Part shown: in pieces, positions 41,580 to 51,859 of the stretch | Layout: each line of letters begins with the position of its first letter | How positions within the stretch are numbered: position 1 is the stretch's first letter | IMG/VR virus record: IMGVR_UViG_3300023284_001318 | Span: 1 to 64,000 of that record | Reading direction: 5' to 3' (one strand) | Source of the DNA: a virus | Length of the DNA: 64,000 nucleotides | Translations under genes and position numbers: made by a program | The notes under the pieces: model-generated | The model's database searches: none | Told to the model about the DNA's origin: nothing | What the model saw: the letters and a program-made list of their open reading frames with translations, nothing else

Positions 41580-42863
41580 ATGGCAGCATTTGCAGGCATA
41601 GATAAAGCAGTCCCCGCCGCCGGCGACGCACTAGGTCTCGGGGATGACGAGATAAGGGCATTAAAGCTCTTTTGGCAGGAAGTGTTCGGCATTCCTGACG
41701 CCACAACCATTACCAACGAGGCCATGAATATCGCCGCTGATGGCGGTATTGTAATCAACGATACCGCTGCGGATATTGATTTCCGCGTCGAGGGCGATAA
41801 TAACGCCAATATGATTGTGGTGGATGCGGGGCAAGATGCTATCTCATTCGGCGGGGCCAATGTGGATGGGGCGGCGCATACGTTTAATAACTTGCAGCAA
41901 AGGACCTTTATTACTTCGGTTGGTGCTCAGATCCATATTCCAGCATCACAAACAACTGACTTCGACAACGCCAATGGAACTATTGCCATAGGGGCTAATG
42001 TATTCTTTGGTATCCCAACCACGACCAATGCTAATGCGACCTTAACGATAACCGCTCATGCCAATGTTTATATCGAGGGCATTCCCTTGGATAGTACCAA
42101 CGTCACGGCCACCACGGGGTACGCCCTGTTTATTGACGCAGGACCATCGAGGATAGATGGCGTGTTGTTCATGGATGAAAATGCCAATGCCAACATGGCT
42201 ACGGTGGGTATCACCATGCACAACGGCACTGCCACCGATGAGTTCTTTGCCGTCAAGGGCACCAATGTAGCTCACGGCGTTACCGGAACAACCGAGACCG
42301 ACACGTTCTTCCTTATGAAACCAATTAACGCTAATGGCGGAATAAGGGTTTTGGGGTTTGAAGACGCTGGGGTCAGCGGCATGATACTAAACGGGGACGC
42401 AGCGGCTCCTGTGACAACTACCGCTACTACCACGGCTGGGGTCATTCGAATAATTGCGGGAACGGGGGGCTCGGGGCTCGGGGACACAGATGCCGGTATA
42501 ACCCTTGAGGACATAGATGGTACGCTTTTTATGATTAGGGGCAACGGCGATCTGCATGGTGTAGATACGTCTATCTCGGCCTTTGATGAATATGATGACG
42601 TTATGCTTTGTCGTGCTTATGACCTGAGGCGTAGCACCGAGGGTCTTATTAAGGATAAATGGGATGAGTGGGTGACCTATAATGAGGAAACCCTACAAGA
42701 GGCGGGTATCATTGGTCATTATGAGAAAGGCAAAGAAAGGCCGTTGATAAACTTTTCTCAACTTACCCGCCTACACACTGGCGCAATCTGGCAGCTTGGT
42801 AAAAAGATGATGGCTATGGAACAAAAACTACTAGCACTAGAAACTGGTGCACAGGTGCTATAG
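41580..42863 (+). CDS. Tail fibre-like structural protein
   Basis: 427 residues, rich in Ala, Asn, Gly and Thr with repeated beta segments (ADIDFRVEGDNNANMIVVDA). The C-terminal helical end (KKMMAMEQKLLALETGAQVL) follows a chaperone-like stretch (CRAYDLRRSTEGLIKDKWDE). Typical of fibre/appendage proteins. Confidence 0.6.
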   Translation: MAAFAGIDKAVPAAGDALGLGDDEIRALKLFWQEVFGIPDATTITNEAMNIAADGGIVINDTAADIDFRVEGDNNANMIVVDAGQDAISFGGANVDGAAHTFNNLQQRTFITSVGAQIHIPASQTTDFDNANGTIAIGANVFFGIPTTTNANATLTITAHANVYIEGIPLDSTNVTATTGYALFIDAGPSRIDGVLFMDENANANMATVGITMHNGTATDEFFAVKGTNVAHGVTGTTETDTFFLMKPINANGGIRVLGFEDAGVSGMILNGDAAAPVTTTATTTAGVIRIIAGTGGSGLGDTDAGITLEDIDGTLFMIRGNGDLHGVDTSISAFDEYDDVMLCRAYDLRRSTEGLIKDKWDEWVTYNEETLQEAGIIGHYEKGKERPLINFSQLTRLHTGAIWQLGKKMMAMEQKLLALETGAQVL

Positions 42864-42875
42864 GAGGCCAAGTAA

Positions 42876-43112
42876 ATGGCAAAGAAAATTGTACTTACTA
42901 ATTCCCACGCAACGATTCCGGCTGCAACCGAATACACGCTGGTGGGGTTGTCGATTAATTACGAGTCGGGCACATCGGTAGTTATCTTAAAGGATGACAA
43001 TCTAAGGGGATTCTCGGTAAAGATAAACTCTGTACCCGCTACTACACAGGAGCAAGCCATCTTAGCCCTTATTAACAACGGGGTACTGGCCGGCACAATA
43101 GGGAACGCATGA
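42876..43112 (+). CDS. Small tail-region protein
   Basis: 78 residues, beta-rich, MAKKIVLTNSHATIPAATEY onward. GGAGGCC precedes ATG. Overlaps the next start (ATGA). Confidence 0.5.
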   Translation: MAKKIVLTNSHATIPAATEYTLVGLSINYESGTSVVILKDDNLRGFSVKINSVPATTQEQAILALINNGVLAGTIGNA

Positions 43113-43240
43113 TTTCAGTAGAGGAATATTCCAACTTGATTTTTACCTTGACTCTAAGGGCTATGAAAGCGGAGGCCAGAGTTAAGGAATTAGAAGAGGA
43201 AAAGAAAGCGCAACAGGAAGCTAAGAAAGATCCAAAGTAA
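43109..43240 (+). CDS. 43-residue helical peptide
   Basis: ATGA overlap, stop TAA 43238-43240 immediately followed by the next ATG. MISVEEYSNLIFTLTLRAMK, then a long Glu/Lys-rich co-linear helix. Likely a small coiled-coil partner of the neighbouring tail protein. Confidence 0.5.
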   Translation: MISVEEYSNLIFTLTLRAMKAEARVKELEEEKKAQQEAKKDPK

Positions 43241-44806
43241 ATGGCCACCGGCGACATAATCATACCCGTCAATGTACCGATGGGCGGAGAGCGGGGGGAC
43301 ATTCCTGAGCATCAATTAGATGCTAATTTCTTCCGATTCCTTCAGAACTTCCATCTTGATACTAAGGGCCTCCTGACCCTCAGGGATGGCTATGAGCCTT
43401 TAGCTGCCACGGGACCCGCCGAAAGAGTGCAGGGGCTTGCCCATTTTATTAATGAAAACGGAGCCAATAGGACCGTAGCATCCGGGCCAACAAAACTACA
43501 GACTTACGATGGTACATCTTGGACTGACAGAACGGGTCCTACGGTGATGACAGCATCAACACTACAGTTATCGCGTTTTCAGGTATTTGCAGAGGCGGGT
43601 GCTTACACAATTATTCATGTGAACGAGAAAGATGTAGTTCAAACAGGTGATGGCAGTGGCGTTTTTGCCAATCTGGGGGGAACTCCTCCTACGTTATCAG
43701 TTGATGTAGCTGCAGCGGCAAATAGGGTCCTTTTATTAAAGGGGCCGGATAATATCAGAATTAGCGATTTTAATAATTCTGCAGTTTGGCCAACTCTATT
43801 GTCTGTTAGGTTAGTAGATACGGGAGATGTCAAGTTTGGCATGAAGAGGCTGGGCAAGCTCAATGCCGTAGTGATTTACGGTGATAGTTCTCAGACTCTA
43901 GCCAGGGCTCAGAGCGGCAGCTTCCCGTTTCGGTTCGATACTATCGACGAGAAGCCTGGGCCTATATCCAAAATGGTGGTGGTTGGTGACGGCAATATTC
44001 ACTACTATTTAGGTGTTGACGGTATTGTATATAAATTCGATGGAGTAAATGTCGTGGCTTGGCATCGTGGTATGCAGGATTTTGTCAGCAGTAACCTTAA
44101 CTTTGATAATCGTAGAATGAGTCACGGGGTTTTGATTCGTCGATACCGCCTTATCTTTTGGTTCTTTCCCAGGGGGGCAGCTACGGCACCCAATGCCGGG
44201 GTGTATTTGGATATTGATCGAAGGTCTATGGGTAGGCTGGTGTTTGGAGAAATAACCGCTTCCTCACAATGGCAGACTGTATCTCTCATCACTTGGGCTA
44301 ACGCACAGGGTAGTTGGGCGAGTAACCCGTACTCCACATGGGATTCACTTGGGGGGCCTGCTAATCAGAACGAGATGCTTGGGGATTCGGCTGGTCAGGT
44401 CCATGCCCTTGGGTCCGGCACAGGTGGGGATGACGGAGCGGAGATAGAAGGAATATTCGAGTTTCCATTAAGACCATGGGCTGGTCCAGACAAGAATTTT
44501 ATTCCACTAGAGTTCGAGAGTTACTTCGGCAAGACAGTCAACTCGACCACCATTACTCCGGCTACCAGGGTGGGAGATACCCTGATGGCGACACCCTCTT
44601 TGGTGAATCAAAGCACCTTTGATATTACGACCGATCAGAGAAACTCAATAGATTTGGCAAGCGCCACGGGTGGTGAGGGCAAGAGATTCATGTCGCTCAG
44701 ACATACCGTTACGACCTTGAATGAAGGCGGGAACGTGAAGTTCAAAGGCGGGATATTGTCGGGAACTGGCACGGAGGTTTCGGGTGGGCCTACGGGGGTG
44801 AATTAA
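43241..44806 (+). CDS. Large tail / DNA stabilisation-type protein
   Basis: 521 residues, beta-rich with repeats that look like beta-propeller blades (YDGTSWTDRTGP, GDGNIHYYLGVDGIVYKFDG, GVYLDIDRRSMGRLVFGEIT). Size and position fit the podovirus tail plug/stabilisation protein class (P22 gp10 or T7 gp12 type). Confidence 0.6.
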   Translation: MATGDIIIPVNVPMGGERGDIPEHQLDANFFRFLQNFHLDTKGLLTLRDGYEPLAATGPAERVQGLAHFINENGANRTVASGPTKLQTYDGTSWTDRTGPTVMTASTLQLSRFQVFAEAGAYTIIHVNEKDVVQTGDGSGVFANLGGTPPTLSVDVAAAANRVLLLKGPDNIRISDFNNSAVWPTLLSVRLVDTGDVKFGMKRLGKLNAVVIYGDSSQTLARAQSGSFPFRFDTIDEKPGPISKMVVVGDGNIHYYLGVDGIVYKFDGVNVVAWHRGMQDFVSSNLNFDNRRMSHGVLIRRYRLIFWFFPRGAATAPNAGVYLDIDRRSMGRLVFGEITASSQWQTVSLITWANAQGSWASNPYSTWDSLGGPANQNEMLGDSAGQVHALGSGTGGDDGAEIEGIFEFPLRPWAGPDKNFIPLEFESYFGKTVNSTTITPATRVGDTLMATPSLVNQSTFDITTDQRNSIDLASATGGEGKRFMSLRHTVTTLNEGGNVKFKGGILSGTGTEVSGGPTGVN

Positions 44807-44807
44807 C

Positions 44808-45329
44808 GTGCCTGACCAAAGGGGAATTGTTAGAGTCCTCGTGCAACCTTCGTTGCCCGACTTCGACATCATCCCGCCGATGCTGAACGGGTTATCGGAG
44901 CGGGAGATGCTGCAGTCAAGGATCGTTCAGTTAGAGCAAAAGATTGACCAGATTATGTCGTATCTGGCATTGCAGCAACAAACGGCGGATTATGGATACG
45001 ATGTACTCGGTAAAAGAATCAACGAATTTGATGTAACGGCTGGTATCAGGGATTTCGTAACGGTGACTACTACAGCTCACACCGCCGATGATGATGGTGT
45101 GATCCTGGTAGACGACGATACTGCGGCGGCAACCGTAACCGTTACACTACCGGCGGCGGAGTTTGCCAGGGGGTTTATTTATCACATTAAGAAACTCGGC
45201 ACGACCGCCAATGTGGTTGTAGACGGTAACGGCTCAGAGACTATTGATGATGCGACAACGGCAACTTTAACGGCCCAGTATGAATCAATAATGATTGTTT
45301 GCGACGGCTCAAACTGGCACATAATCTGA
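44808..45329 (+). CDS. Tail fibre C-terminal-domain protein
   Basis: 173 residues from GTG 44808. A helical segment (EREMLQSRIVQLEQKIDQIM) precedes a beta domain that ends LTAQYESIMIVCDGSNWHII, a motif common at the ends of phage tail fibre proteins. Overlaps the next start by 1 bp. Confidence 0.65.
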   Translation: MPDQRGIVRVLVQPSLPDFDIIPPMLNGLSEREMLQSRIVQLEQKIDQIMSYLALQQQTADYGYDVLGKRINEFDVTAGIRDFVTVTTTAHTADDDGVILVDDDTAAATVTVTLPAAEFARGFIYHIKKLGTTANVVVDGNGSETIDDATTATLTAQYESIMIVCDGSNWHII

Positions 45330-45886
45330 TGGCCTATAAACCAAGCGGCGATACTCTAACTATTCATGGGCGAACCTCGCAGTATGTGGTCGGAGGATTC
45401 GCAGAGACGTTTTCTGTCTCGGGTGATTTTTCGGCCATTGCACTTACCACGGGGTTTATGTTGGTTGATCTTTCAGACACTACCAATTGGCCTCATACAA
45501 ATACGGGTCATATAGTCATCGACTATATAATACTAGAGGCCGAGCCAACCACTACCTTTCGCGGATCAATTGAGCTTGGGTATCTGAAAAATGTTGACGG
45601 CACAGACGGCGATTTTGTTGAAATTAATGGATTTGATTTTACGCAGAAATCAGACGTATTGCTTGAGGCGATTGATTTTGGGTCTCATGGTCTGCATTGT
45701 ATCGACGCTCATCACTTTGGTCTGACTACCGTCAATAGCACTATCTTTCAGACGGACGTAGACATAGAAGGAGTAGACGGTAATACCAGTTATTCATCGG
45801 GGGCTGGCGATTTGGTGTTGTTGGTTACTCGAACGGCAGGGACCGTGGACGTGGAAGTTACTATTGGATATGAGACGGTAGCATGA
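45329..45886 (+). CDS. Tail-region structural protein
   Basis: 185 residues from ATG 45329 (TGATG overlap); upstream in-frame codons lie in the previous gene. Beta-rich (RTSQYVVGGFAETFSVSGDF). Function unknown. Confidence 0.5.
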   Translation: MAYKPSGDTLTIHGRTSQYVVGGFAETFSVSGDFSAIALTTGFMLVDLSDTTNWPHTNTGHIVIDYIILEAEPTTTFRGSIELGYLKNVDGTDGDFVEINGFDFTQKSDVLLEAIDFGSHGLHCIDAHHFGLTTVNSTIFQTDVDIEGVDGNTSYSSGAGDLVLLVTRTAGTVDVEVTIGYETVA

Positions 45887-45898
45887 GGACGTAGATAA

Positions 45899-46462
45899 AT
45901 GCCCGAAGGACCCCCACTCTTAGACCAAGCCGTTACTCCTGCGCAGCCCCTTAATGGGCATGACACAGAGCCCGTTGAGGCTTATCCGGCGGGGGATTAT
46001 TCCGTGGTGAAGCTGATGAATACGGATGACCTTTGCCGAAGTCTGTTTCCCAAGTTTGTGGAAAGAGCCACCGGATTCATAGACAGGATGGGTGTCACAA
46101 CGGATAAGGTCTGGTTGGGCCAGGTCCTTTATAATGCTTTTGCTACGCGGTCGCCGCATGTATTGATGCTGGTGGCGTTAGATAAAGACAGCAAGATGGT
46201 GGCACACGCGATTGTGCTGCCTGAGATTCAGGGTACGGAAGGATGGATCGCGCAGGTCTTGCAGCTAGAGAAAGACCACGACATACACGATGATGAGATA
46301 TTTAAAGTAGGGCATGAAGTTATGGAAAAATGGACCAAGGATCTAGGGATGTCCAAGATGTTTAATCAGACAAATAAGGTTGCGAGGGCAAGATATTTTG
46401 AGAGATTCGGGTATGAAATCAAACGCTGGATCAGCGTGAAGGATTTGAATAAGGAGGAATAG
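45899..46462 (+). CDS. GNAT-like acetyltransferase-fold protein
   Basis: 187 residues. Central strand MLVALDKDSKMVAHAIVLPE and C-terminal ARARYFERFGYEIKRW resemble the GNAT fold (acetyl-CoA-binding core and final strand). Similar proteins occur among podovirus virion genes; enzymatic activity is not certain. Confidence 0.55.
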   Translation: MPEGPPLLDQAVTPAQPLNGHDTEPVEAYPAGDYSVVKLMNTDDLCRSLFPKFVERATGFIDRMGVTTDKVWLGQVLYNAFATRSPHVLMLVALDKDSKMVAHAIVLPEIQGTEGWIAQVLQLEKDHDIHDDEIFKVGHEVMEKWTKDLGMSKMFNQTNKVARARYFERFGYEIKRWISVKDLNKEE

Positions 46463-46465
46463 CCA

Positions 46466-47788
46466 ATGAGTCTTGGTGGAGGAAGTAGCGGAAGTAGTCA
46501 GAGCACAACCCAACAGACAATTGCGCCCGAATTAGCTCCGTTGTTCGCTCAGACAGGAAGCCAGCTCCAGCGCCTTCAGGGCTTCTCCCCGTTTAACTTC
46601 CAAGGCCCCTTTCCCGGCTTCTTCCCACAGGCGGGAGGGCAACAACCCGGTGGTCAGCCCCAGGTAGCTCAAATCCCCGGCCTTGGTACCCCGACCTTTG
46701 TGCCGGCTGGGTTGGGCACGCAGATTCCTGGTTTAGCGGCCCCTGCTGTTTTCACTGATGATGATCTACGCAGGCTAAGTGCCTTAACCAGTACAGGATC
46801 GCTCGGTGAAGGTGAGCCTGACGCTCTAACTCCAACTCAAAGAGCAGAACGCGATGCTCTGTTGGCGAAACAGCAACAAAGCCAGGCCGGCGGAGGAGGT
46901 GGTGGTGCTGGTGCAGCAGGTTTTGGAGGAGTTGGTACTGGAGGCTTGGGGGGAGTTGGTACTGGAGGCTTGGGGGGAGGTGGAGCAAGCGGTCTTCCCG
47001 GCACTCCGCTCGATGAGTTCCTCTTTCCACGACCACAGCAAATTCCTGGCTTTACCCCTAGTCAATTCGATGTTCTTGGTCAGCAACAACAAAGGGCTTT
47101 TGGGCCACAGATAACACCTCAGGAGCAACAAGCTCAGAATCTAGCCGGCGGATTTGGACAATTGCGCTTCCCGGAAGCCTCCGCCCTTGGTCTTTCTCAG
47201 AATTTTGGCGGCCTAAGGTTTCCAGAACTCTTAGGCTTAGGACAAATTGGGCAATTTGCCGGTGGAGAGATTGGACAATCGCCCGCAACTCTTGCCGCTA
47301 TGGCGGCGGTTCGAGGGCCTGTTCTAAACGATTTAGCTCTAGCTGGTCTAGGCAACTCAGGTGCCGTGGGAACGGAGCTGGCGGGCGCGTTCGCGCCCAT
47401 TCTAGCCCAAGAGTTGCAAATCAGAGCGGGAGTCATCCCGCAACTCTTAGGTCTTGGTCAGCAACTCCGAGGAGGGGATGTTAGTGCGGCAAACCTACAG
47501 TCTCAGATTGGTGAGAGACTAAGAGCGGGGGATGTGGCAGGGGCTAATCTCCTTGCCCAGCAGGGGCAGGTCCTGGACCTGAGAGAGAGTAGGCGGCTCG
47601 GGGAGCTTGGGGCCACAGCGGAGCAGCAGCGGACGCTACAGCAACAACAGCAAGAAGCTATTTTTAACGATTTCTTGAGAAGACAGGGGATCGGATCGTC
47701 TTTAACGACGGGTCTTTTGGGCGGATTTCCTGCAGGACTCGGTGCTGGGGCAGTGACAACGACCGAGGGTGGAGGAGCGAGTAAATAA
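46466..47788 (+). CDS. Gly/Gln-rich internal virion protein
   Basis: 440 residues. Start MSLGGGSSGSSQSTTQQTIA; long Gly-rich tandem stretch around residues 140-175 (GVGTGGLGG repeats); Gln/Leu-rich helices afterwards. Starts like SGSS...TTQQT...P are typical of phage proteins preceding the ejection proteins. Probably enters the cell with the DNA. Confidence 0.55.
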   Translation: MSLGGGSSGSSQSTTQQTIAPELAPLFAQTGSQLQRLQGFSPFNFQGPFPGFFPQAGGQQPGGQPQVAQIPGLGTPTFVPAGLGTQIPGLAAPAVFTDDDLRRLSALTSTGSLGEGEPDALTPTQRAERDALLAKQQQSQAGGGGGGAGAAGFGGVGTGGLGGVGTGGLGGGGASGLPGTPLDEFLFPRPQQIPGFTPSQFDVLGQQQQRAFGPQITPQEQQAQNLAGGFGQLRFPEASALGLSQNFGGLRFPELLGLGQIGQFAGGEIGQSPATLAAMAAVRGPVLNDLALAGLGNSGAVGTELAGAFAPILAQELQIRAGVIPQLLGLGQQLRGGDVSAANLQSQIGERLRAGDVAGANLLAQQGQVLDLRESRRLGELGATAEQQRTLQQQQQEAIFNDFLRRQGIGSSLTTGLLGGFPAGLGAGAVTTTEGGGASK

Positions 47789-48525
47789 TGAGCGAAAGAT
47801 TACTTCCGATATTGGGGACCGTCTTAGGAACTGCTGCTGGGACGGCAATTGGACAGCCGCAGCTTGGGGCTGTTGCTGGTGGTGCACTCGGAGGTTTGGG
47901 GGGAGGAGCTATTAAGGGTAACCCTCTGCAGGGCCTAGCGAGCGGGGCCATTGGTGGTGCTGGAAGCGCCATAGGGTCTCAGTTCTTAGGGCCGTTGCTC
48001 GGTAAGGGGTTGGGGAAGGTGTTGCCGGAGTTGTCTGATGAGGCTATAGGGCAGGCTGTGTTCGCCGGAGAAGAAGGGGTGGGGGATATCTTCTCAGCAG
48101 GATTGCCCCCCCGTTTGAGCGGCTTTGACGCAACGTCCGCCTTAACTCAGAGTCCATTTGCCGAAGGAATAGGAGCAGGAGTCGGGATAAAGACTGGGCA
48201 GATAACAGGAGCAACGGGACTACCTGGGCTTGCTGGCCCACTTGTGGAAGAAAGATTAGCTCTTGGTCCCGCTCAAGGCACCGGATTGTTAGGCTTTTCT
48301 AGCAATCAGATTGGTCGTGGGGTCGGAGGTTTAATTGGCGGCGGCCTTGCTGGTACCGTAGCGAGTCAATTAATTCAAGGTGGCGGTCCTCAGCCCGTGG
48401 CGCCCCCCAGCCTACCGGCCAATATAGGACCTCGCCCAGCGGCACCCCCTAATTTACAACAATTTGTGGTTAGAACAGGTGGCGGACTTCCCCAGACCTT
48501 AGAAGAATTGCTTCGGAGACGCTAG
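47788..48525 (+). CDS. Gly/Ala-rich, membrane-active internal virion protein
   Basis: 245 residues with glycine-zipper segments (ILGTVLGTAAGTAIGQPQLG, VAGGALGGLGGGAIKGN). Such zippers suit proteins that form a channel through the host envelope during DNA ejection. Confidence 0.55.
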   Translation: MSERLLPILGTVLGTAAGTAIGQPQLGAVAGGALGGLGGGAIKGNPLQGLASGAIGGAGSAIGSQFLGPLLGKGLGKVLPELSDEAIGQAVFAGEEGVGDIFSAGLPPRLSGFDATSALTQSPFAEGIGAGVGIKTGQITGATGLPGLAGPLVEERLALGPAQGTGLLGFSSNQIGRGVGGLIGGGLAGTVASQLIQGGGPQPVAPPSLPANIGPRPAAPPNLQQFVVRTGGGLPQTLEELLRRR

Positions 48526-49785
48526 ATGGACCAGATTGCACAGGCCTTTAGTTCAACGGCTCAAGGAGTCCCAGGCACTGCGCAGCCCATAACAGGCCAG
48601 GAGCTGCTTTTAAGGGCTTTAGGGGCCATAACTAACCCCCAGAGAGCCATAAACGTCCCTGATACGACCCTGGGGCGGCTATCCGGTCTTTTGTCCAGGG
48701 GGGTAGGCGGGATAGCTGGTGCCAAGGCCGAGGACCTACAGAGGCTGAGATTGGATCCGGTGGCTAGGCAACAGGGGTTGCAGCAATCTGCTATTGAGGC
48801 TTTTAGGGCCATACCGACCACACAGCAAGCCCCAATTCAGGGGGGCGAGGGGATTCTTGCTCAAACCACTCCCCGTGGGGTTAAAACCTTAGAGCCTGGA
48901 CCCGTTACGGGGACTATTCCGAAACCTATTAGAAGTGTTGCTGGTGCTTTGAGAAGGTCCGGTGATCCGAATGCTCTATTAGGTGGGGGGCTTCCTTTAA
49001 TAAAGGCCCTTGTGGGTGAGCCACCGGAGCAATTTACACTAGGAAAAGAAGGCAGGCGGTTCGAGGTCGGTCCCGATGGTCAACCCGTGGTGATAGCAGA
49101 GGGGGCACCAGGGGAACCGAAGAAACTCGGGGGTGTGGGGGAAAAGATTGAAGCGATTCTTCAAGCAAGAGGGTTCAAGCGTTTTTCGGATGTACCGACA
49201 AATAAAGAGCGTGAAGAAATAAGAGTCCAGGCACGAAATGAAGTTCGTGCTGACCGACTTGCAGAAGCTAGAGAAAAGGGGTTGGCTGAGGCAGGATTAG
49301 GGATTCTTACAGAAGCTCAGACAGGAAGATTCCTTGCTAAAGAGCAAGTTATTGGGCGTATTGATAAAGTTATCGAGATATTGCGAGTAGACTTCGCTGG
49401 AGGAGGGACATTCTCAAATGCTGTCCGTGAGGCAATTATCAGGAATAATACGGTTGCTTCAGTTCTCGATGCTCAATTAATTCCTCTTTCGGCAGTTACT
49501 CCTGGGGAAGAAAAACGAGTTGCTGCTTACAATTTAGCATTAACGGAACTTCGAAGTTTAGTAAACGAATCTCGACCTAGTGACTTTGATGCGAAACGAG
49601 CACTTAGGGCTTTGGGTGAAGGAGGGTTGCTTACAAATCCAAAGAGAAGACTCACCCAGCTCCTTACAACGAGAAAAGCACTTGCACAAGAATTCAACAG
49701 AAGCTTGAAAGCGTTTCGTAATCGAACCGTCGAAAGTTTTACATCTATACCCTTGTTAAAGAATCCAGATTTAATTATAGAGTAA
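48526..49785 (+). CDS. Internal virion / ejection protein
   Basis: 419 residues; Gly/Pro-rich first half and helical second half (LTEAQTGRFLAKEQVIGRID). Position before the 686-residue gene fits a DNA-ejection protein set. Base composition becomes more AT-rich from about 49.2 kb on. Confidence 0.5.
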   Translation: MDQIAQAFSSTAQGVPGTAQPITGQELLLRALGAITNPQRAINVPDTTLGRLSGLLSRGVGGIAGAKAEDLQRLRLDPVARQQGLQQSAIEAFRAIPTTQQAPIQGGEGILAQTTPRGVKTLEPGPVTGTIPKPIRSVAGALRRSGDPNALLGGGLPLIKALVGEPPEQFTLGKEGRRFEVGPDGQPVVIAEGAPGEPKKLGGVGEKIEAILQARGFKRFSDVPTNKEREEIRVQARNEVRADRLAEAREKGLAEAGLGILTEAQTGRFLAKEQVIGRIDKVIEILRVDFAGGGTFSNAVREAIIRNNTVASVLDAQLIPLSAVTPGEEKRVAAYNLALTELRSLVNESRPSDFDAKRALRALGEGGLLTNPKRRLTQLLTTRKALAQEFNRSLKAFRNRTVESFTSIPLLKNPDLIIE

Positions 49786-49786
49786 A

Positions 49787-51847
49787 ATGCCGACATTTAA
49801 GAACAGAAAAACTGGACGGTCCATTGAGATTTCAGAAGCTGAACGTCCATTATTACAGAAAATGATTGATTCAGGCGAGATCCAAACAGTTGATGATTAT
49901 GTTATAAGCCGACAACTTCAGGCTGGGCAGCCACGCACTGACCCTGCAGTAGAAAAAGAACAGATTCAGGGGTTTGTTAATGCTTTGCCGGGTCTTATCG
50001 GCGGCATTAGTGGGCCTGCACTTTTAGGTCGTGGTATCGGGGCTGCAGCTAGTTTTTTGCCGAAAGTTCTACAAAAGATAGGCACTGGGCTTTCACAAAG
50101 AGTTATTGCTTCTGGTATCGGTGGCGCTATCGGCGAAGAAGTAGGTGCCAGGTTTCAAGGCAGAGAACCAGAGACTAAAAGAGTTATCGGTGAACAGGTA
50201 ACGGGGGAGTTGGTGGGGGCAGGATTGGTTGGGCTTGCGAAAAAGTCCCTTGGTCCTTTTGCCGGATCAGCAAAGGTCGAAGACCTTCCATTTATTAAAG
50301 GGGCACGAGAAGCTGGAATCACTGTACGACCAGCGCAAGTATCACGTTCGTTCATACTTCAGGTACTTGATAATATCGCAGAAGGAGCGCCCTCTTCTGG
50401 AAGAATAATAATAGAGAGCCAACAAGCACAGCAATCTTTTATCAATAGAATTGGCGGTGAGTTTGCTGAACAGTTTGGGAAGAAAGTAGATCCAGATATT
50501 GCGGGTAATGTTATTCAAGGGGCAATTCAAGGTCGGGCAGATACTTTTCAATCAGTGATATCCGGTTTGTATAAACGGGTAGACAATGAAATGATGAGAG
50601 CAGCTAGAGAGAAGGTTGCAAAGGAAGGTCCTGGTGCATTTAAACCTGGTGTTGCAGAAACAATCGAGACCACAGCTAGGGATTTAGGCACTGAAGGGAT
50701 CGCAGCGGGTATTCAGCCGCCTGTTTCTCCTCCCGTATTGTTTACCGCCGCTGGTCAACCAATGCAACAATCTACCGCGTTATCGAATTTAATAAGGCGT
50801 ATTGGCGCAGGGGAAGCGAACGCCGAAGAGATTGCTTCAGCGGGGTTTGGGGTTGACTTGAGACCGGCAAAACAGATTGCATTACAGAGCCTACGAAGAA
50901 GACCTGTTTCTTTAACACCCTCTAAGACAGGAACAGATATTGCTTCTCAGATTTTAGATGAAGCAGACTTCGTTACTTTTTCTCAGGGAGCAGCGTTGAG
51001 ATCAGATTTACTTGCTCTAACGCGAGGAAGAGAGGGATTAACGTCCAGTTCGCTTTCAGGGAGAATTGCCAGTTCTGTTGATAATTCGTTAGAAGAGGCT
51101 GGCAAATCCTTAAATCCAGAGGCCTTTCAATTATGGAGAACGGCTAATGCTCTACATAGAAATGGAGTTGAAGGATTTAGGAATCCATTTATTCGTGGGA
51201 TTCTGCAGAAAAATCCTGAAGTAGTTGCTAGGGCAACCTTCAAGCCTGGAAACATTACTGACATCCGACGACTAAGAAGAGCTGCAGGAGCCGAGGCGTT
51301 TCAAAGCTATAGTGGTCCTGCTATGGATATACTTTTCAAAAGAGCATCAGATGCAAATCAGAATATTAGTGGGAAGGGCTTATTAAAAGCAATCAATGTT
51401 TTCGGAGACCCGACATTGAGAGAATCGTTTGGACATGGGACGCTATCTGAACTCAAAAAATTTGCTAGAACGGCAACAATCCTTCAAGAAGGAAAAGAAA
51501 CGAATATCGGGAAAGTATTGGTGCAACTTAAAACTGCTGGATTGATAGTAAATTTAGCCAGACGTGGACAAAGGCTTGTTTCATCAACTTTTCTGATTGC
51601 ACCACGAGTATTAGCAAAGATGTTTACTAATCCAAAAACAGCTAAGTTTTTAACAGAAGGATTCGGTATAGACGCCAACACTCCCAAAGGAATTAAGTTT
51701 GCTGCCAAATTAATCGATGAGGCAACTCGTGCAGGGGCCAAGATTGCTGTTACGGGGACAGTAGAAGGAGGAAGGCAGTTACTACAAGCAGGGAGACAAA
51801 AAATCGAAGAGACTTTCAGCGAAGGGCTGCCTGCGTTCTCTCGCTAA
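49787..51847 (+). CDS. Large internal virion protein
   Basis: 686 residues. N-terminal part with a loop/zipper segment (LIGGISGPALLGRGIGAAAS), then long helical regions. No lytic transglycosylase or protease motif was found by eye. Likely the large ejection protein that spans the envelope. Confidence 0.55.
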   Translation: MPTFKNRKTGRSIEISEAERPLLQKMIDSGEIQTVDDYVISRQLQAGQPRTDPAVEKEQIQGFVNALPGLIGGISGPALLGRGIGAAASFLPKVLQKIGTGLSQRVIASGIGGAIGEEVGARFQGREPETKRVIGEQVTGELVGAGLVGLAKKSLGPFAGSAKVEDLPFIKGAREAGITVRPAQVSRSFILQVLDNIAEGAPSSGRIIIESQQAQQSFINRIGGEFAEQFGKKVDPDIAGNVIQGAIQGRADTFQSVISGLYKRVDNEMMRAAREKVAKEGPGAFKPGVAETIETTARDLGTEGIAAGIQPPVSPPVLFTAAGQPMQQSTALSNLIRRIGAGEANAEEIASAGFGVDLRPAKQIALQSLRRRPVSLTPSKTGTDIASQILDEADFVTFSQGAALRSDLLALTRGREGLTSSSLSGRIASSVDNSLEEAGKSLNPEAFQLWRTANALHRNGVEGFRNPFIRGILQKNPEVVARATFKPGNITDIRRLRRAAGAEAFQSYSGPAMDILFKRASDANQNISGKGLLKAINVFGDPTLRESFGHGTLSELKKFARTATILQEGKETNIGKVLVQLKTAGLIVNLARRGQRLVSSTFLIAPRVLAKMFTNPKTAKFLTEGFGIDANTPKGIKFAAKLIDEATRAGAKIAVTGTVEGGRQLLQAGRQKIEETFSEGLPAFSR

Positions 51848-51859
51848 CTCAGTGAACAT

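Noticed and set aside
46915-46985. Tandem repeat at 46.9 kb as a regulatory element
   Set aside because: It is in-frame coding repetition giving GVGTGGLGG units of a Gly-rich virion protein.
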